From Pelagophyceae sp. CCMP2097 (taxonomy: Eukaryota > Sar > Pelagophyceae), in the NCBI GenBank assembly GCA_026770575.1, contig MU657224.1, forward strand, positions 18,935 to 50,207: 31,273 nt of DNA. Reading direction: 5' to 3'. Of this stretch, positions 20,030 to 30,543 are shown piece by piece. The position numbers and the translations under genes are program-made. The notes under the pieces were generated by a model that was not told where the DNA came from, did not search any database, and saw only the letters and a list, made by a program, of their open reading frames with translations. Position 1 is the stretch's first letter. The number at the start of each line of letters is the position of its first letter.

Positions 20030-21533
20030 ATGACGGAGTCCGGCCAGTCACTCTCCTCGTTTGGGCTCTGCCTGGCCGCCCGCAAGTCCGTGGTGCGCTT
20101 CCCGTTTGTGAACCGGAGCAAGGGGGGGCTCTCGAAAAGGGGCGCCCTTGCCGATGGCCTTTGCGGTCGGCTTTGTCTGGGCTTGTTGGGGCGTGGGCCT
20201 GGTGAGGCGTAGACGGCTTTGATAGGTGGACAAGCAGATGGGTGCCGATCCGTCTTTGCCCGGCCCGGGCACGTATATCAATCCATTAACAGAAGGCCGC
20301 AACTCAAATGGGGAGGTCAAGGGCGTCCTCTCCACGCAGAAGAACGCGCCATCGAACTCGTTTGCACACCACGGCATGAAAGACTATGGACGGTGCGGGC
20401 CTCTTCCCTGCTTGTGTGCCCTATTCCCTGCTTGTAGGCCCATCGAGACTCTCAACTCGGCGGACCGCATGGGCCCAAAGTACGACTTGGACAACATCAC
20501 CTGCGGAAGGCAGGTCCAGTCGCGAATCCGCACGGCGCCGTCGGCGACGTTTGGGTCCGGGGCGCAGCGGCAGTCCGGTGCGTTTGTTTGCGCTTTTGTG
20601 CCCCGTCACGCGGAGTCAGGCGGCGGCGTGTCCAAGCGCGGGGCGGATCCGAGTCCGCAGCACTACGACACACAATTGTTATCCACCGGAATCATCCGCC
20701 TCTCCACGCAGCGCGGCGTCACGGGGACAAAGTTCATGACCGGACCGCGCAATCCGCCGCGCATGCGAGAAACGGACCGGAGAAGCGATGCTCGAGAATC
20801 ACCGGGACGCTCAAAGGAACTCTGGGAGAGGGTCGCCGACGTGGCGTCCAAGAAAGCTTTGTTCACCGGGAACGTAGCCTACGCTGCGTAGGCACGTACA
20901 ACGACTCGAACGCGCGCGCGAGTTCTGCTTCGCCGGCGCCGGGCCAGTATCGGCCACAGTCGGGCATTGGGAATCAAGTCGAGTCGAAATATAGAGGCGG
21001 CCATTCTTTCTCCATTCGTGGCGGCCGAAAGGACTTTACGGCGCAAAACGCCGGCAAGCAACCCGGGCCGGGGCACTACATCGACCCGAACAAGGAAGGG
21101 CGCGCGGCAAACGGCGAGGTCAAGGTCGTCCTGAGCTCGCAACGGTCGTTTGCTTCGGCAGTCTTCGGCACCGCGGAGCAGCGGCCTTCTTCCGCGGGAC
21201 TCGCGCGCGCGGGCGCCGCGTCGGTCCGGAGGGTCGGCAACGCTCCGTGTCGGGGGGATACCAGGACAGCGATTCTCGCGGGAGGGCATCCGAGGAGCCA
21301 GGGGGCGGAGCGACTCTGGAGTCGCGTTAGGGCACCCGAGGAGAGGGCTGATTTGTTTCTCGCGCAAGGGCACCCGAGGAGAGGGCTGATTGGCCGCGTG
21401 GCCGTGATCCAGAATCACCTTAGGCACGGAGAAACGTCCCGGCCCGAATCAATATTTGGTCCCCGGCGCGATGGGCTCCCAGGTCAACTCGCGCTACAAG
21501 ACCGCCATGGGATCCACCTTCGGCGCGCGGTGA
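20030..21533 (+). CDS. PGP-repeat (SHIPPO/STPG-like) protein
   Basis: Proteins with short PGPxxY repeats are typical of axonemal or tubulin-associated components. Supported exons: 20030-20107, 20226-20392, 20438-20577, from 20620, about 20892-21248 and 21424-21533. Repeat signatures: LPGPGTYINP, ADPSPQHYD, SPAPGQYRPQSG, QPGPGHYIDP and PGPNQYLVPG, each followed by a Gly/Ser-rich stretch ending in F or FG, and a final SRYKTAMGSTFGAR before TGA. The last exon is in a different frame from the long open frame around it; I chose it because it restores PGPNQY behind a TAG acceptor. The junction between the exon starting at 20620 and the one at 20892 is unresolved: no GT of the right phase is present near 20800-20880. 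Introns at 20393 and 20578 are 45 and 42 nt with no in-frame stop. Confidence 0.75.
21270..21395. repeat. Duplicated 24-bp unit in the last intron of the PGP-repeat gene
   Basis: GGGCACCCGAGGAGAGGGCT (then GATT) occurs twice, at about 21332 and 21368, with a degenerate relative (GGGCATCCGAGGAGCC) at about 21284. It lies in the proposed intron 21249-21423. Confidence 0.65.
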
Positions 21534-21556
21534 CGAAACTGCGAAAGTAACAGATG

Positions 21557-22285
21557 TGTGGCTGGGGACAGTAGAATGTAACCACTAAAAGCGACGAGAG
21601 TTATCGAGAAAATCGAGTTTGAAGGTTGGGCGCCTCCAAATCGAGCGGTGGAGGCGGCCCCGGATCTGCGGAGGCTGACGCGATGGCGGCGCTGCCGGTG
21701 GCGCTCGCGCCTGGGGTCTACAACCAGCTGCGCGAGCTGAAAGCGCTCTGGGATGAAGGCATTCTCGACCAAGGCGACTACGGCCTTTATCGCGCGAGCG
21801 CATTCGCAGCGCACGCCGACCCGCCCGCCGGCGCGGCGGCCATGGCGAGGGCCCCAGGGCTCGCTGCCGCGGCCATCGCCGGCGCCGCGCCGCCGGCGCC
21901 GCCAGTGGCGCGCAAGGCCACCGCGAAGCGCTGCGACGCGCGGCAGTCGAAAGCTCGACTCGCCGCGGCCGGTGCCGCAGCAGCGGCGGGCGCGTCGCAC
22001 ACGCGGATCGTCGCGCCGCGCCACTCGCACGGCCACGGCGACCGACCGAGTGCCCGGCGCGCGCGCACGCGCCCTCATTGCTCCAGGAGCCTACATGCGG
22101 ACTGTCCCCAACCTTCATTCCTACTGTCCCCAGCCCGCATCTTGGGCACATCTCAACGACGGCGACGAGTTTGAGGGCGCGGATGCCGCCGTTCGATCGG
22201 GCTCGAGCTCCTCTATGCGAAACAGTCGCTAAGTCAAAATGTTCGGGTGCCTCATAAACGTTGCATTCTACTGTCCCCAGCCACA
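21557..22285. mobile_element. Compact unit bounded by 26-bp inverted repeats (candidate element)
   Basis: The left end 21557-21582 begins TGTGGCTGGGGACAGTAGAA. The reverse complement of the right end (22260-22285) matches 25 of 26 bases. Both copies abut AGAT on their outer side, a possible 4-bp target duplication. The same core (TACTGTCCCCAGCC) occurs again inside at about 22121, next to a degenerate copy (GACTGTCCCCAACC) at about 22103. The 729-bp interval contains one ORF with a SHOCT-like segment. There is no transposase, so any mobility would depend on another element. Confidence 0.5.
21683..22232 (+). CDS. Small protein with SHOCT-like segment (probably spliced)
   Basis: The ATG at 21683 opens MAALPVALAPGVYNQ and then LRELKALWDEGILDQGDYGL, which has the Leu-Leu-Gly-Ile-Leu pattern of SHOCT (short C-terminal oligomerisation) domains. 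An Ala/Pro-rich stretch follows. The first frame runs to a stop at 22174. A different frame ending at 22232 (DGDEFEGADAAVRSGSSSS) reads more like a genuine C-terminus, so an intron near 22000-22140 is likely. It lies wholly inside the inverted-repeat unit. The function is unknown. Confidence 0.45.
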
Positions 22286-22533
22286 GATTGCCTTTGAAAA
22301 GAAACATGCCTCGGGTACGACGACGTCGGATCGATGGTGCCACCCCCTCGGCAACCCCACCCATTTCGTTCCTGGCTCCCCGGAGTGGGGCTCCGCACCG
22401 GATTAGGGGGTCGTTCACTGATCGTCTCATCACCGAGAGTCTCAGAAAGGGCCCACAGAACATGAAAAAGGCGTGTTATCAAAGGGTGCAAGCAGGGCGT
22501 CTCGAAGTCGTTCTTAGAGTGCAAGCAGGGCGT
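22286..22533. other. Non-coding DNA downstream of the LNR gene
   Basis: About 250 bp without a gene. GTGCAAGCAGGGCGTCT occurs at 22486-22502 and again at 22519-22535, so the second copy overlaps the stop codon of the minus-strand LNR gene. Confidence 0.5.
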
Positions 22534-25500
22534 CTAGAAGCCGCGCGCGGGCTCGTGTTCTTGCTCGTGGAGAGGTGCGAACGCGTACCCAAGCTCCGTA
22601 GACTGCGCCGCGGCCCGAGACGAAGCCGGCGCGCGCGAAAAGGGAAGCATGCCGCGCTTGTTGAGGAACCAGCCGCCGACGGCACCGACGGCCAAGACGG
22701 CCAAGAGAGACCCGACGATGGCGCCGACGTTGGGCCCCGGCGGAGGTGGCGTGCGCTTCCTCTTGGAAGGTTTGAGCGGCGCGTCGTCGTCGTCTTGGGG
22801 TTCGGGGGTTTCATGGTCGTCTTCGTCGGCACGGACGCAGTTTTCGTAAACTTGGGCGATAAAGTCTTTTTGCTCCTGGGCCATTTCCTGATTGGAATCG
22901 AAGAGACAATCCCAGCGTCGGACGGCGGGCACCGCGAGGCCGCCGCAGCCCTCTTCCTCGACGTAGTCGCACTGCCGCGCGTCTTGCAAGTCGATCCGGC
23001 CAAACTTTTGCGGCAAAGTCTGCTGACACGTCTTGAGATATTGCCCGAAATAGGCGCAGTCGACTTGATCTAACGCGTGGCACGCCTCGAGCGACTCGCG
23101 GACCACAGCACCGAGGTCCAAAAAGTCCGAGCATGCCGGCGCCCCGTCGCCTTGCCGAGTGCAGTCGCAAAAGCCGTCGTTGCCGTAGTAATAGACCATG
23201 GTGGCGATCCTCATGACGAGCTCGTCTTGAGACTCGTCTCCTTCGGACCGATCTGGGGCGGCTGAGAGGAGCATCTTCATGCACTTTTGGGCCATGCGGC
23301 CGCGTTGGTCGGACCAGACGGGGGCCGACGACGCTTCCAGTTGGGAAGCGCACTCTTCGAAAGCGTCCAACTCCAAAAAGTCGTACGTCCCGAGGCACAG
23401 CGCGGGCTTGTTCTCCCACAACTTTTGGTCAAAGGGAGAATACGCCCCGTCCTGCGCCGCGATTCGGTGGCCCAGGCAGACTTGCATCGACCCGGCGGCG
23501 TACCACCCGGAGACGAGTTGCGTGAAATCACAAGGCTCGCCCCCAGTGCACCGCCGCGTACCGCCGTCGTCGTCGTAGTCGCCCCCGCCGCCGTAATACA
23601 AATCGTCGACCCAAAAGTCGTCGTCCTCAGACTGCCAATCTCCCTTGCCGCGCGTCTCGCAGCCCACGTTGGGGCACGATGCGCCGCCGAGCGCAAACGT
23701 GCACTTTTCCGGCGCCGCCCCGTGAACCACCACGCGAGGCTCGCGCGGATCCGTCTCGTCGGCGAGCTCCCACGAGACCTCCTCGTGGAACTTGCCGCTG
23801 TCGACTTGGACGCGATAGCAGCCTGGGGCGAGGCAGTAGGAGTATTCTCCGTAGGCGCCCGAAATCAGAGTCTCGTGCGCGAAACCCTCCTCATCTTGCT
23901 CCCCGCCGTCCGACGGCTTGGAATCGTCAAAGAGCGTGAAGAACGAGCCGTCCCAGCCTAGAGATCGTGGTCAGGTCGAATGACGTTGTCGACGCAACGT
24001 CATTCGACGGCGGGCCCCTCCGGGCCGCTCATCTCCGCGTCGCATACACCGCTCTCACCGCACACACTCACCGTCGCCCCGGGCGTCGTTGAGGCGGACG
24101 ACGGCGTTCCTCTCGCCGTTGGCGCAGACCGCCGCCGGCGTCGGCGGCTTTGTGATGCCACCGGAGGGCTCGCACGTGACGGCGCAGTTTTCGACCCTGC
24201 CGACGGCAAAGGTGCACCTGTCCACCGCCGTATCGCCGGAGAACAGCAAGCCCGAAGCCTCGGACCCAAAGGCCCAGGACGTGCCCGTCTTGAAGTTTGA
24301 AACGTCGAAAGTGTAGCAGCCGTCGAGGAAGCATACGGCATCTTCGGCTTGGTACCCGAAAGACAGCGTCCCAGTCTCTTCAATGCCCTCGCCGGCAATC
24401 GTATATTTCGAATGGGCCCAGCCCTGGCCGCTCAAATCATAAAGCTCGACCTTGAAATGCGTGCAGTCCTCGTCCTGCGCGGCCGCGAGACACGTGTTCG
24501 GGCAACTCGACCCTCTTCCAACTGAAAAGTCGCACTCCGCCGGCGCGCCACCCTTCGCCACGGCTCCAACCCCGACGCGCCCGAGCGTCCAGGAGACCTC
24601 GTCTTCCCACCAGCCTTGTGCAAGAGTCACGGAATAGCAACCCGAATCTCGCATGCAAATGCCGTGAACGTTCATATGCCCAAAAGCAAGCGTCCCGTGC
24701 GACACTTCCAGGCCTCGAACGTCGCCGACGTCGTGCGCGTGGACGCTGTATTGCACGCCCGCCCAGCCGTTGAAGCCGGCATCACGGAGTACCATCAAGT
24801 GGAGCTCAGAGAAATCGCACGACGACTCGCCGACGAAAAAGTCAGAGGCGCAAGTGCTCGGGCAGTATTGTGATGACCCGGCCTCCAAGCCGACTGCGAA
24901 CATGCAGACGTCGGGCGCGCCGCCGCTGGCTAAGATCCGTTTGCCCCTTGAAGCGTCTTTCACGGAAACGGACCATTCCGCCTCTCTGCCGAAAAGTGCG
25001 TCCGCCTCCGCCTCGACGACGTAGCAGCCGTTTGCGAGGCAGAGGCCGGTTTCGCCCGAAGAGTCGGCGCCGACGTCTGCGACGGGGACGTACGACGCGC
25101 CGAAGACGCTGTAGAGCCGCAAAGCGGCACCCCAGCCGCCACCGGCCGCGGCGCCTTTCACTTCCAGATTCGCGCCGGCGTCTTTGCCGCACCCCTGCGC
25201 CGATGGATCGCGACAGACGTATTTTGACTCCGCGCCGCACGCAAACGCCGCCCCCGCCGCCGCGGCGCACGTGCCTCGGCAGCAGTCGCCTCCGTCGTAG
25301 CCGCACGCGGCGGTGTTGAAGCAGGGCTGGTCGTCGTCGCAATAACCGTCGCCCAACCAAGACGGATGCGAAACGTCGCAACTCGTCGAAGAGCACTTCA
25401 CTCGTAAAGAAGCGTCGTCGTACGTGGCGTCGTCTTCGGCGACGGCCTCGACGGCGCAGTCTTTGAAGGCGGCGCACACCAACGGTGCGGAATCGTCGTG

Positions 25501-26161
25501 GGAGTCGTTCTGTCTGCAAAGGCCCGCCTCGTGCAGGAAATCGTGCGTCTCCGCGCACGTCCAATTCGCGGCGTCGCCGTCCACGTCCATCTAAGCAAAT
25601 GCGTCCGACGCACGACCTTTGGAAGGCACCCCCGGCGCGTTGCTCTCTCTCGATCAGAAGCACAACCCCCTTTGAAGCGGGTCTCGGGCCCCAAGATGAA
25701 GACAAGGCGCAGTTCAAAAGTGGTCCTTTTCGATAAAATGCGTGGCGCCACCGCGGAAAGGGCCCTCTTCCCGGCGACCAAAGACGCGGCGCTTCGCGGC
25801 GTCGTCGTACTCGAGCAGCTCGGAGACGCATGCGGCGCAGCCATTGTTCTACGTTTGATGTACAAACGACCGCGCCAGGCTGGTTTCCTGGATGCTTTCT
25901 CCCCAGCCGACTCCCCAGCCGACTCCCAACAAATGGACGCGGGCCGGTACGGCAAAGCACGCTTCGAACGAGGCGGAGCACCTGCGCCACGAGTCTCGGT
26001 ATTGGGGCGCTTTGAGAGCGGAGCACTCACTGGTCGTCGTCCAATCGGCGCGTGGAATCAAGTCGCTCGAGCAAACCCTGCCGCGCGAGGAACAGCCGCT
26101 TCCGCGACACCGGCGCCGATGCGGCGCCGCCGGCCACCACAAGGGCCGCGGTGAGACGCAT
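22534..26161 (-). CDS. Secreted/type I membrane protein: LNR domain plus four Cys-containing repeats
   Basis: Exon 1 (26161-26031) encodes MRLTAALVVAGGAASAPVS, a signal peptide, and ends at donor GTGAGTG. A second exon near 25848 (NNGCAACVSELLEYDDAAKR) is probable. The main exon, about 25590-24072, contains an LNR (Notch-like, calcium-binding) domain: LGDGYCDDDQPC, then TAACGYDGGDCC. Four repeats follow, each about 100-120 aa, with the order GWxxxxY/F, GTLxFG-like turn, C-x(3-4)-GCY, xxSW, GGAP-type turn, CxFAVG and CPxTC. The fourth is split by the intron 23958-24071; joining restores RLNDARGDGWDGSFFTLFDD. Exon 23957-22534 ends with a Cys-rich domain, Pro-rich stalk, TM helix VGAIVGSLLAVLAVGAVGGW and short cytoplasmic tail. 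The repeat is not a family I can name. Joins between the first three exons are not settled. Confidence 0.8.
23975..24008. repeat. Perfect 14-bp inverted repeat in the LNR gene intron
   Basis: The arm GTCGAATGACGTTG (23975-23988) pairs perfectly with 23995-24008 across the 6-nt loop TCGACG. It lies inside the 114-nt intron 23958-24071 (donor GTGAGTG, acceptor TAG), so in the pre-mRNA it would fold between donor and acceptor. Confidence 0.85.
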
Positions 26162-26504
26162 GGTCGAGAATGTTCTCTCGAAACACCACGCTAGGCACTT
26201 CAGGAATTCCTAGTGCTCAATCAAATCCTTGGAAACAAAAGTCCGCTGTAAACGGAACCGTTGTGCAAGGCTGTCGAAGATGCGGGTGTAGTCTTACTTA
26301 GACGGCCCGTGATGTCGCTGCGCAAGGTGGGCCCAGAGGCCTCGTTTGGGCTTCGGGAGGACGTTCCACTTAACCGCGTCGTCCCCTTAAACGCCGACGC
26401 GCTCGACGACGCCGCCGCGGCGCCGGCCGGCGGCCCGCCGGGGCCGGCGGGCCTCCTCGGCGGCCGCGTCGCGGCGGTTTCACCGGAAGGCGATGTAAAC
26501 GAAG
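26162..26504. other. Divergent region between LNR gene and polytopic membrane gene
   Basis: About 340 bp. It should contain the LNR promoter and the 5' part of the plus-strand gene. Open frames exist on both strands but none is a convincing first exon. ATTCCTAGTG/AGGAATTCC near 26200-26215 is a small palindromic region. No core promoter element is identified. Confidence 0.35.
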
Positions 26505-29036
26505 GCCTGCAACGAGCTGACAATGCAAGAGTGCACCCTGTCGACGAGGCGGTCCGAGGCGCTCGAGTGCGACCCAAATGGACCGACGTGCGTGCAGAAG
26601 CGCGCGGCGTGCGCAGAAGCGGGGCGCCAAAGGGGACCCGGCCGAGAGCGCGGGGCGTGGGGACGGGGCGTGGGGGTCTTGGAGCGGCGGCCTCTAGGCT
26701 CGTCGCGTGGCGCCGGCGGGCGGCCCCATGGACTGTGCCGTGGCTTCGCAGCTCCGTTGCGCTCAGTGGGAGGCGGAGTCGCGGTCGTTTGGCGCGCGAC
26801 TTGCTTGGCTTGAAAAGTTTTGGCTGGTCGTGGACCGTCTCCAAGTTTTTGCCATCATCTGGCTTTGCTCTCAAACTTGGCCCTGGCCCACCATCTGGCT
26901 CGAATGGACGAGAGGCGTCGCCGCGATCAACCTCGACTTTGCCAGCCTCGGGCAACTCGGCGCAGGGTCCGGCTCGACTGGAGCGCTCGGGAGGTCGGTT
27001 TATGGTCAAATACCAGATTTCATCACGAACCTGGCTCTCCCGATCATCGCACTCGCACTCGCCGCACTCGCCGGCGACGCCGCGCTCAGGTCGCAGCAAG
27101 CGCGCGCGAAGGTGGTGAGGCCCTCCTTCCCGTCTTTTATGGCGAGCGTCGCCGCTTCGACCGAGGACTTGCAAGAGGCACTGTCCCGAAACAGGCCGAG
27201 CTGGACGCGTTTGCGTCGCGCGCGTGGCGCATGCGGCTGCGCAGCGTCGCCGCCAACGGCTGCTTGCGGATAGCGATGTTGCTCTACGCGCCAACACTCA
27301 TCGCCGCCGTGCGGCTGCTGCGGTGCGAGGCCCCGCGCAACGGCCGCTTGGAGCACTCTAGACTGGCGGCGGACCCGGCAGTCAAATGCGACTCTTGGTT
27401 TTTACTCTACGCGCAATGCATCCTGCTCCCGTTTGCGGCGGCCGTGGCTTTGTTGCTGCCGCGTTTACTGCGGCGGCGCTGTTTCGAGGCGTGCACCTAC
27501 GACGAGGCCTTGGACCACGAGAAGAGTGTGCAGCTCGCCGAGTTGGAGGACGTCTTTGGCGTCGACGACGGCGATGCTTTGAGCCTCTTCGAAAAAAATG
27601 GCGGGCACGACGGCGTTTGGGCCTCGAAGGCGGAGGCGCAGGCGGACGCGGGCGTGTACGGCCGGTCCGACTCTGAGTGGCGATGTTCGGATCTTTGGCT
27701 GGTCGCTCCGTTCAAGCGCAGCTGCGCCACGCGCGAGGCCGACTCTTTAATCCGCAAATGCCTCCTCGTCGCGAGCTTTGGCCTCTTTGGCGGGCAGCCA
27801 AGGACGCAGGGCGTGGCCACTTTTTTCATAGTCGTCTTGTGGGGCGCGCCGGACTTGTATCGACTCGGGCCGTACCGAAATCCGTCGACCAACGCAATCT
27901 TTCTCGCCTCGGAGGTGGCCGCTTTTGGCAACGGCCTGTACGCCATGCTCACGGCGTGGGGGCTGCGCGACGCCTTCGTCATGCCAAGGCAGCAGACGCT
28001 TGGGCTCATATCATTAAATGGGTCCGCAACACTCGCCATTTGTACCATCTGCCTCTACACAAAATTCACGCGCCCAGAATCGCCCGTGAGCAAAAAACGT
28101 TTCGGGCTGTATGGGCACCTCCAAAGACCTCGAAACCTCTCTTCCCTTTTCTCTAGGCGGCTCGATCGCTCTCGCGTATCGTTTCTGAGCACGGGGCGTC
28201 CACCGTCGTCGCATGGGTAAACGCAACGAGATCGGCGCGCGCCGCCGCGATGCGATAACCCGCGTTTTCGTCTGGGGAAGACCAGGCCCTCGATACACGA
28301 GGATGGCGCAGAGCAACAGCTCTTTCGAGCCCCCCCCCGGGACGTGCCTTTTGGCTAGCGTTCATTTCCGCGTTTTGTTCATTTGTTCATTTGTTCATTT
28401 GTTCATCCGCGTTTTGTTCATTTCTGCGTTTTCCGCCCTAGGCGGTGCCGCGCCTGGCGGCCCTTGGAGCTCGCGCCCATCGACAAGCTCGAGCGCCACG
28501 TGCGTCTTTCGATTTGCTCGCATGGACCGACGTCTTACAGAGTTGCTAGGCCGTGCGCGTGCGCGCGCTTTGGATCGAAGCGAAAAGACGCGACTGTCTC
28601 TTGGAAGTGATGCTCCGGCGCACGCTCGAGGAGATGCTTCAAGTGCACGCGTTTTCGTCCGAGTACGCGCTGCAGCGGCGGAACGGCGACTGGTTCGTCG
28701 AAACTGATCCCTTCAGAGCAGTCGCCAAGGACGTCGCGCAGCGCCACGACGACCACAGCCTCATGAGGTGCTCCGCGGACCCCTTTGCCGCCGCAAACAG
28801 CGTGGAAACTCGGTAGGCCCTCGAAACGTGCCTTGCAACTCAAGCTTTTGTCGCTCCGCAATCTCACGCAGTCCAACACCGCCAAGCGCCAGACGAGCTA
28901 CGCCGCCGCCGCGCTCAGCCTTGTGCGCGCAAAAGACCCAGAGGACCCGCAGGACGCCGCGGAGACGTACGGCAAAGCGGACGACGAAGCGCCGCTCCTC
29001 CGGCGCGACCCACAACAGACCCCCCAGACCGAATGA
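26505..29036 (+). CDS. Polytopic membrane protein, GCC2/GCC3-associated 7TM-type (5' end incomplete)
   Basis: A large stramenopile-type surface protein whose N-terminus is not resolved. The earliest supported exon (about 26505-26610) encodes an extracellular Cys-rich segment (ALECDPNGPTCVQKRAAC). The next exon, ending at 27114, has CAVASQLRCAQW and membrane helices in the pattern FWLVVDRLQVFAIIWL...INLDFASLGQL. This matches the membrane region that follows GCC2/GCC3 repeats in oomycete and algal proteins, as far as I know that family. After the intron 27115-27194 come further helices (MLLYAPTLIAAVRLLRC, then KCDSWFLLYAQCILLPFAAA) and a four-helix C-terminal part. Tail exons 28442-28499, 28550-28767 and 28817-29036 are well joined (RAWRPLELAPIDKLERH-AVRVRALW; HSLMR-PSKRALQLKL). 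The link between 28074 and 28442 is unresolved. The function is unknown, probably a receptor or sensor. Confidence 0.65.
28365..28441 (+). repeat. GTTCATTT short tandem repeat before an exon
   Basis: TTTGTTCA iterates about four times, flanked by two copies of CGCGTTTTGTTCATTT, immediately upstream of the TAG acceptor at 28439-28441. It forms the pyrimidine-rich 3' part of the intron. Confidence 0.7.
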
Positions 29037-29417
29037 TGCGGTGCGCTTTTATGCAGAGGGCCGTCTTGGAATGTTCCGGAGGCCTCTTTGACCCCTCGTT
29101 CCAAAAAACGAGCTTCCGCGACGAGGCCGACCTCGACGAGGCGAGATAGGACAAACCCAGTCAACGCCGCGCCCTGAACCCCTCGACTCGCTCGAGAGGC
29201 GCGCCGAGAAGCCACCCTCGTGAATCAGGATTTTCATGAGTGCCCCCTCGGTTGCTCCCGGCGCATCTCGCGCGGCTGCGCCCGTGGGAGCAAATGGCCC
29301 TGGCTCTCGACGGGTAACAATTGTACAGCAGTTTCCACGTAACGGGCCCTGGCTCAGCTTCCTTGCCCTCATACATTATTGCCTCCGACCCAAACGAGGG
29401 CCTTGGAGGGCGATTTC
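29037..29417. other. Convergent intergenic region
   Basis: 380 bp between the ends of two convergent genes. The open frames here are shadows with no family resemblance. It should hold both 3' UTRs; no obvious polyadenylation signal is recognised. Confidence 0.45.
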
Positions 29418-30543
29418 TTAACATATCGGCGCCGGGCTTGGCGCCTCTGCGGCGGGCGCGGGCGCGGTTGTTTCGTCGTCTAAGAAGTCGGTAAAAAGCA
29501 TCGGCGGAACGGCCTCGTCGATTTTGATCGGCGTCCGTTTACCAGCGGTCCCCGCGGTCGCGTCGTAGATGACCGCCGGCACGGACCGCTCCAACGGTGT
29601 GTTGTTCACGCCCGTCAGCGCCGGCGGCGGCATGTCGAACGAGTCACGCAGGCCCACGGTTGCCGTTTCGACAGACGCCACAGACGCCGCGTCGGCAGAC
29701 GCCGCGTCGGCGACGACGGCATCGACGGCCGGCGGCTCGGCCGGCGGATCCGGGATGAAAGGCGCCACGAGCAGGCCCGCCTTGACCAAGAGCCTAGTTA
29801 CAGAGTCTTTGGCGCGTGTTGGGCATTTTGAGAGGCTTACGCGGGAAAGTCGTCTGCGCCGCTGCAAAAGCCTTTTACGAATAAGACGAAGTCGTCTTTC
29901 CTCATCGTTTCCCGTTGTTCGTTTCCAAAGGCAGTCGAAGCGAGTTTGTCCATGAGGGCGTAGTTCGGGTCGTTTGCGGCGTGGTCGGACACACAGTTCA
30001 TCGCTCGAAAGACACACATCAACAGGATGGTCAACTCGTCTCTGGACAAGTCCGAGTCCGCGTCAAAGTTGAAGACGTCGTAGACCAAAGACGCGCGGCC
30101 CGGTACGGCGAGCGTGTCAGCCTCGCAGACCAGGCACGCGGCAGCGAGCAATACCTGCGACACAACTCGCCAGCGCCCGAGAAGCGGGCCCTCTTCGCAA
30201 GACCCTCTTCCCAGCCGCGTCGTTCTCGGCCGCGTCTCTCGCGGCCGCGTCTTTCCAAGTCTCTCGGGGCCGCCGTTGAAGCGTCTGCGGTTGTCCATCT
30301 CGAGACGCGGTTGGAAACGAGGACGTTGACTTGGTTCGAGTCCTTGTTACGCGTCAGGAGTTCGCAAATGTCGGCGGCTTCTGCTTTAGACGACGCCGTC
30401 AGTGATTGCACGTCATCGAGGCCAGCGCCAAACTCGAAATCAGCGCACTTGGACCGAGCCACGTACGCCGAAACGATTCTCGCGCACTCGCCCGCCGGCC
30501 GTTCAGCGACGCCGCGCAGAGGCTGCGCCACACTGTTGCCCAT
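29418..30543 (-). CDS. EF-hand protein, predicted N-myristoylated
   Basis: Three exons, 30543-30331, 30154-29841 and 29793-29418, join in phase to 903 nt (300 aa). The start MGNSVAQPL fits an N-myristoylation site (Gly2, small residue at 6). The one clear EF-hand loop is residues about 100-111, NFDADSDLSRDE: Asx at 1, Asp at 3, 5 and 7, a hydrophobic residue at 8 and Glu at 12. Asp replaces the usual Gly at 6. The upstream helices LLTRNKDSNQ and downstream MRKDDFVLFVKGF suggest degenerate partner hands. The C-terminal 120 residues are Ala/Pro/Asp-rich and likely disordered. The introns are 176 nt (arginine-codon repeats) and 47 nt (donor GTAAGC). It is a probable membrane-associated calcium sensor, recoverin-like only in layout; the target is unknown. 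Confidence 0.78.

Noticed and set aside
21585..22463. A 292-aa minus-strand open frame
   Set aside because: It is Arg/Ala/Pro-rich, overlaps the SHOCT-like ORF and both inverted repeats, and has no family resemblance.
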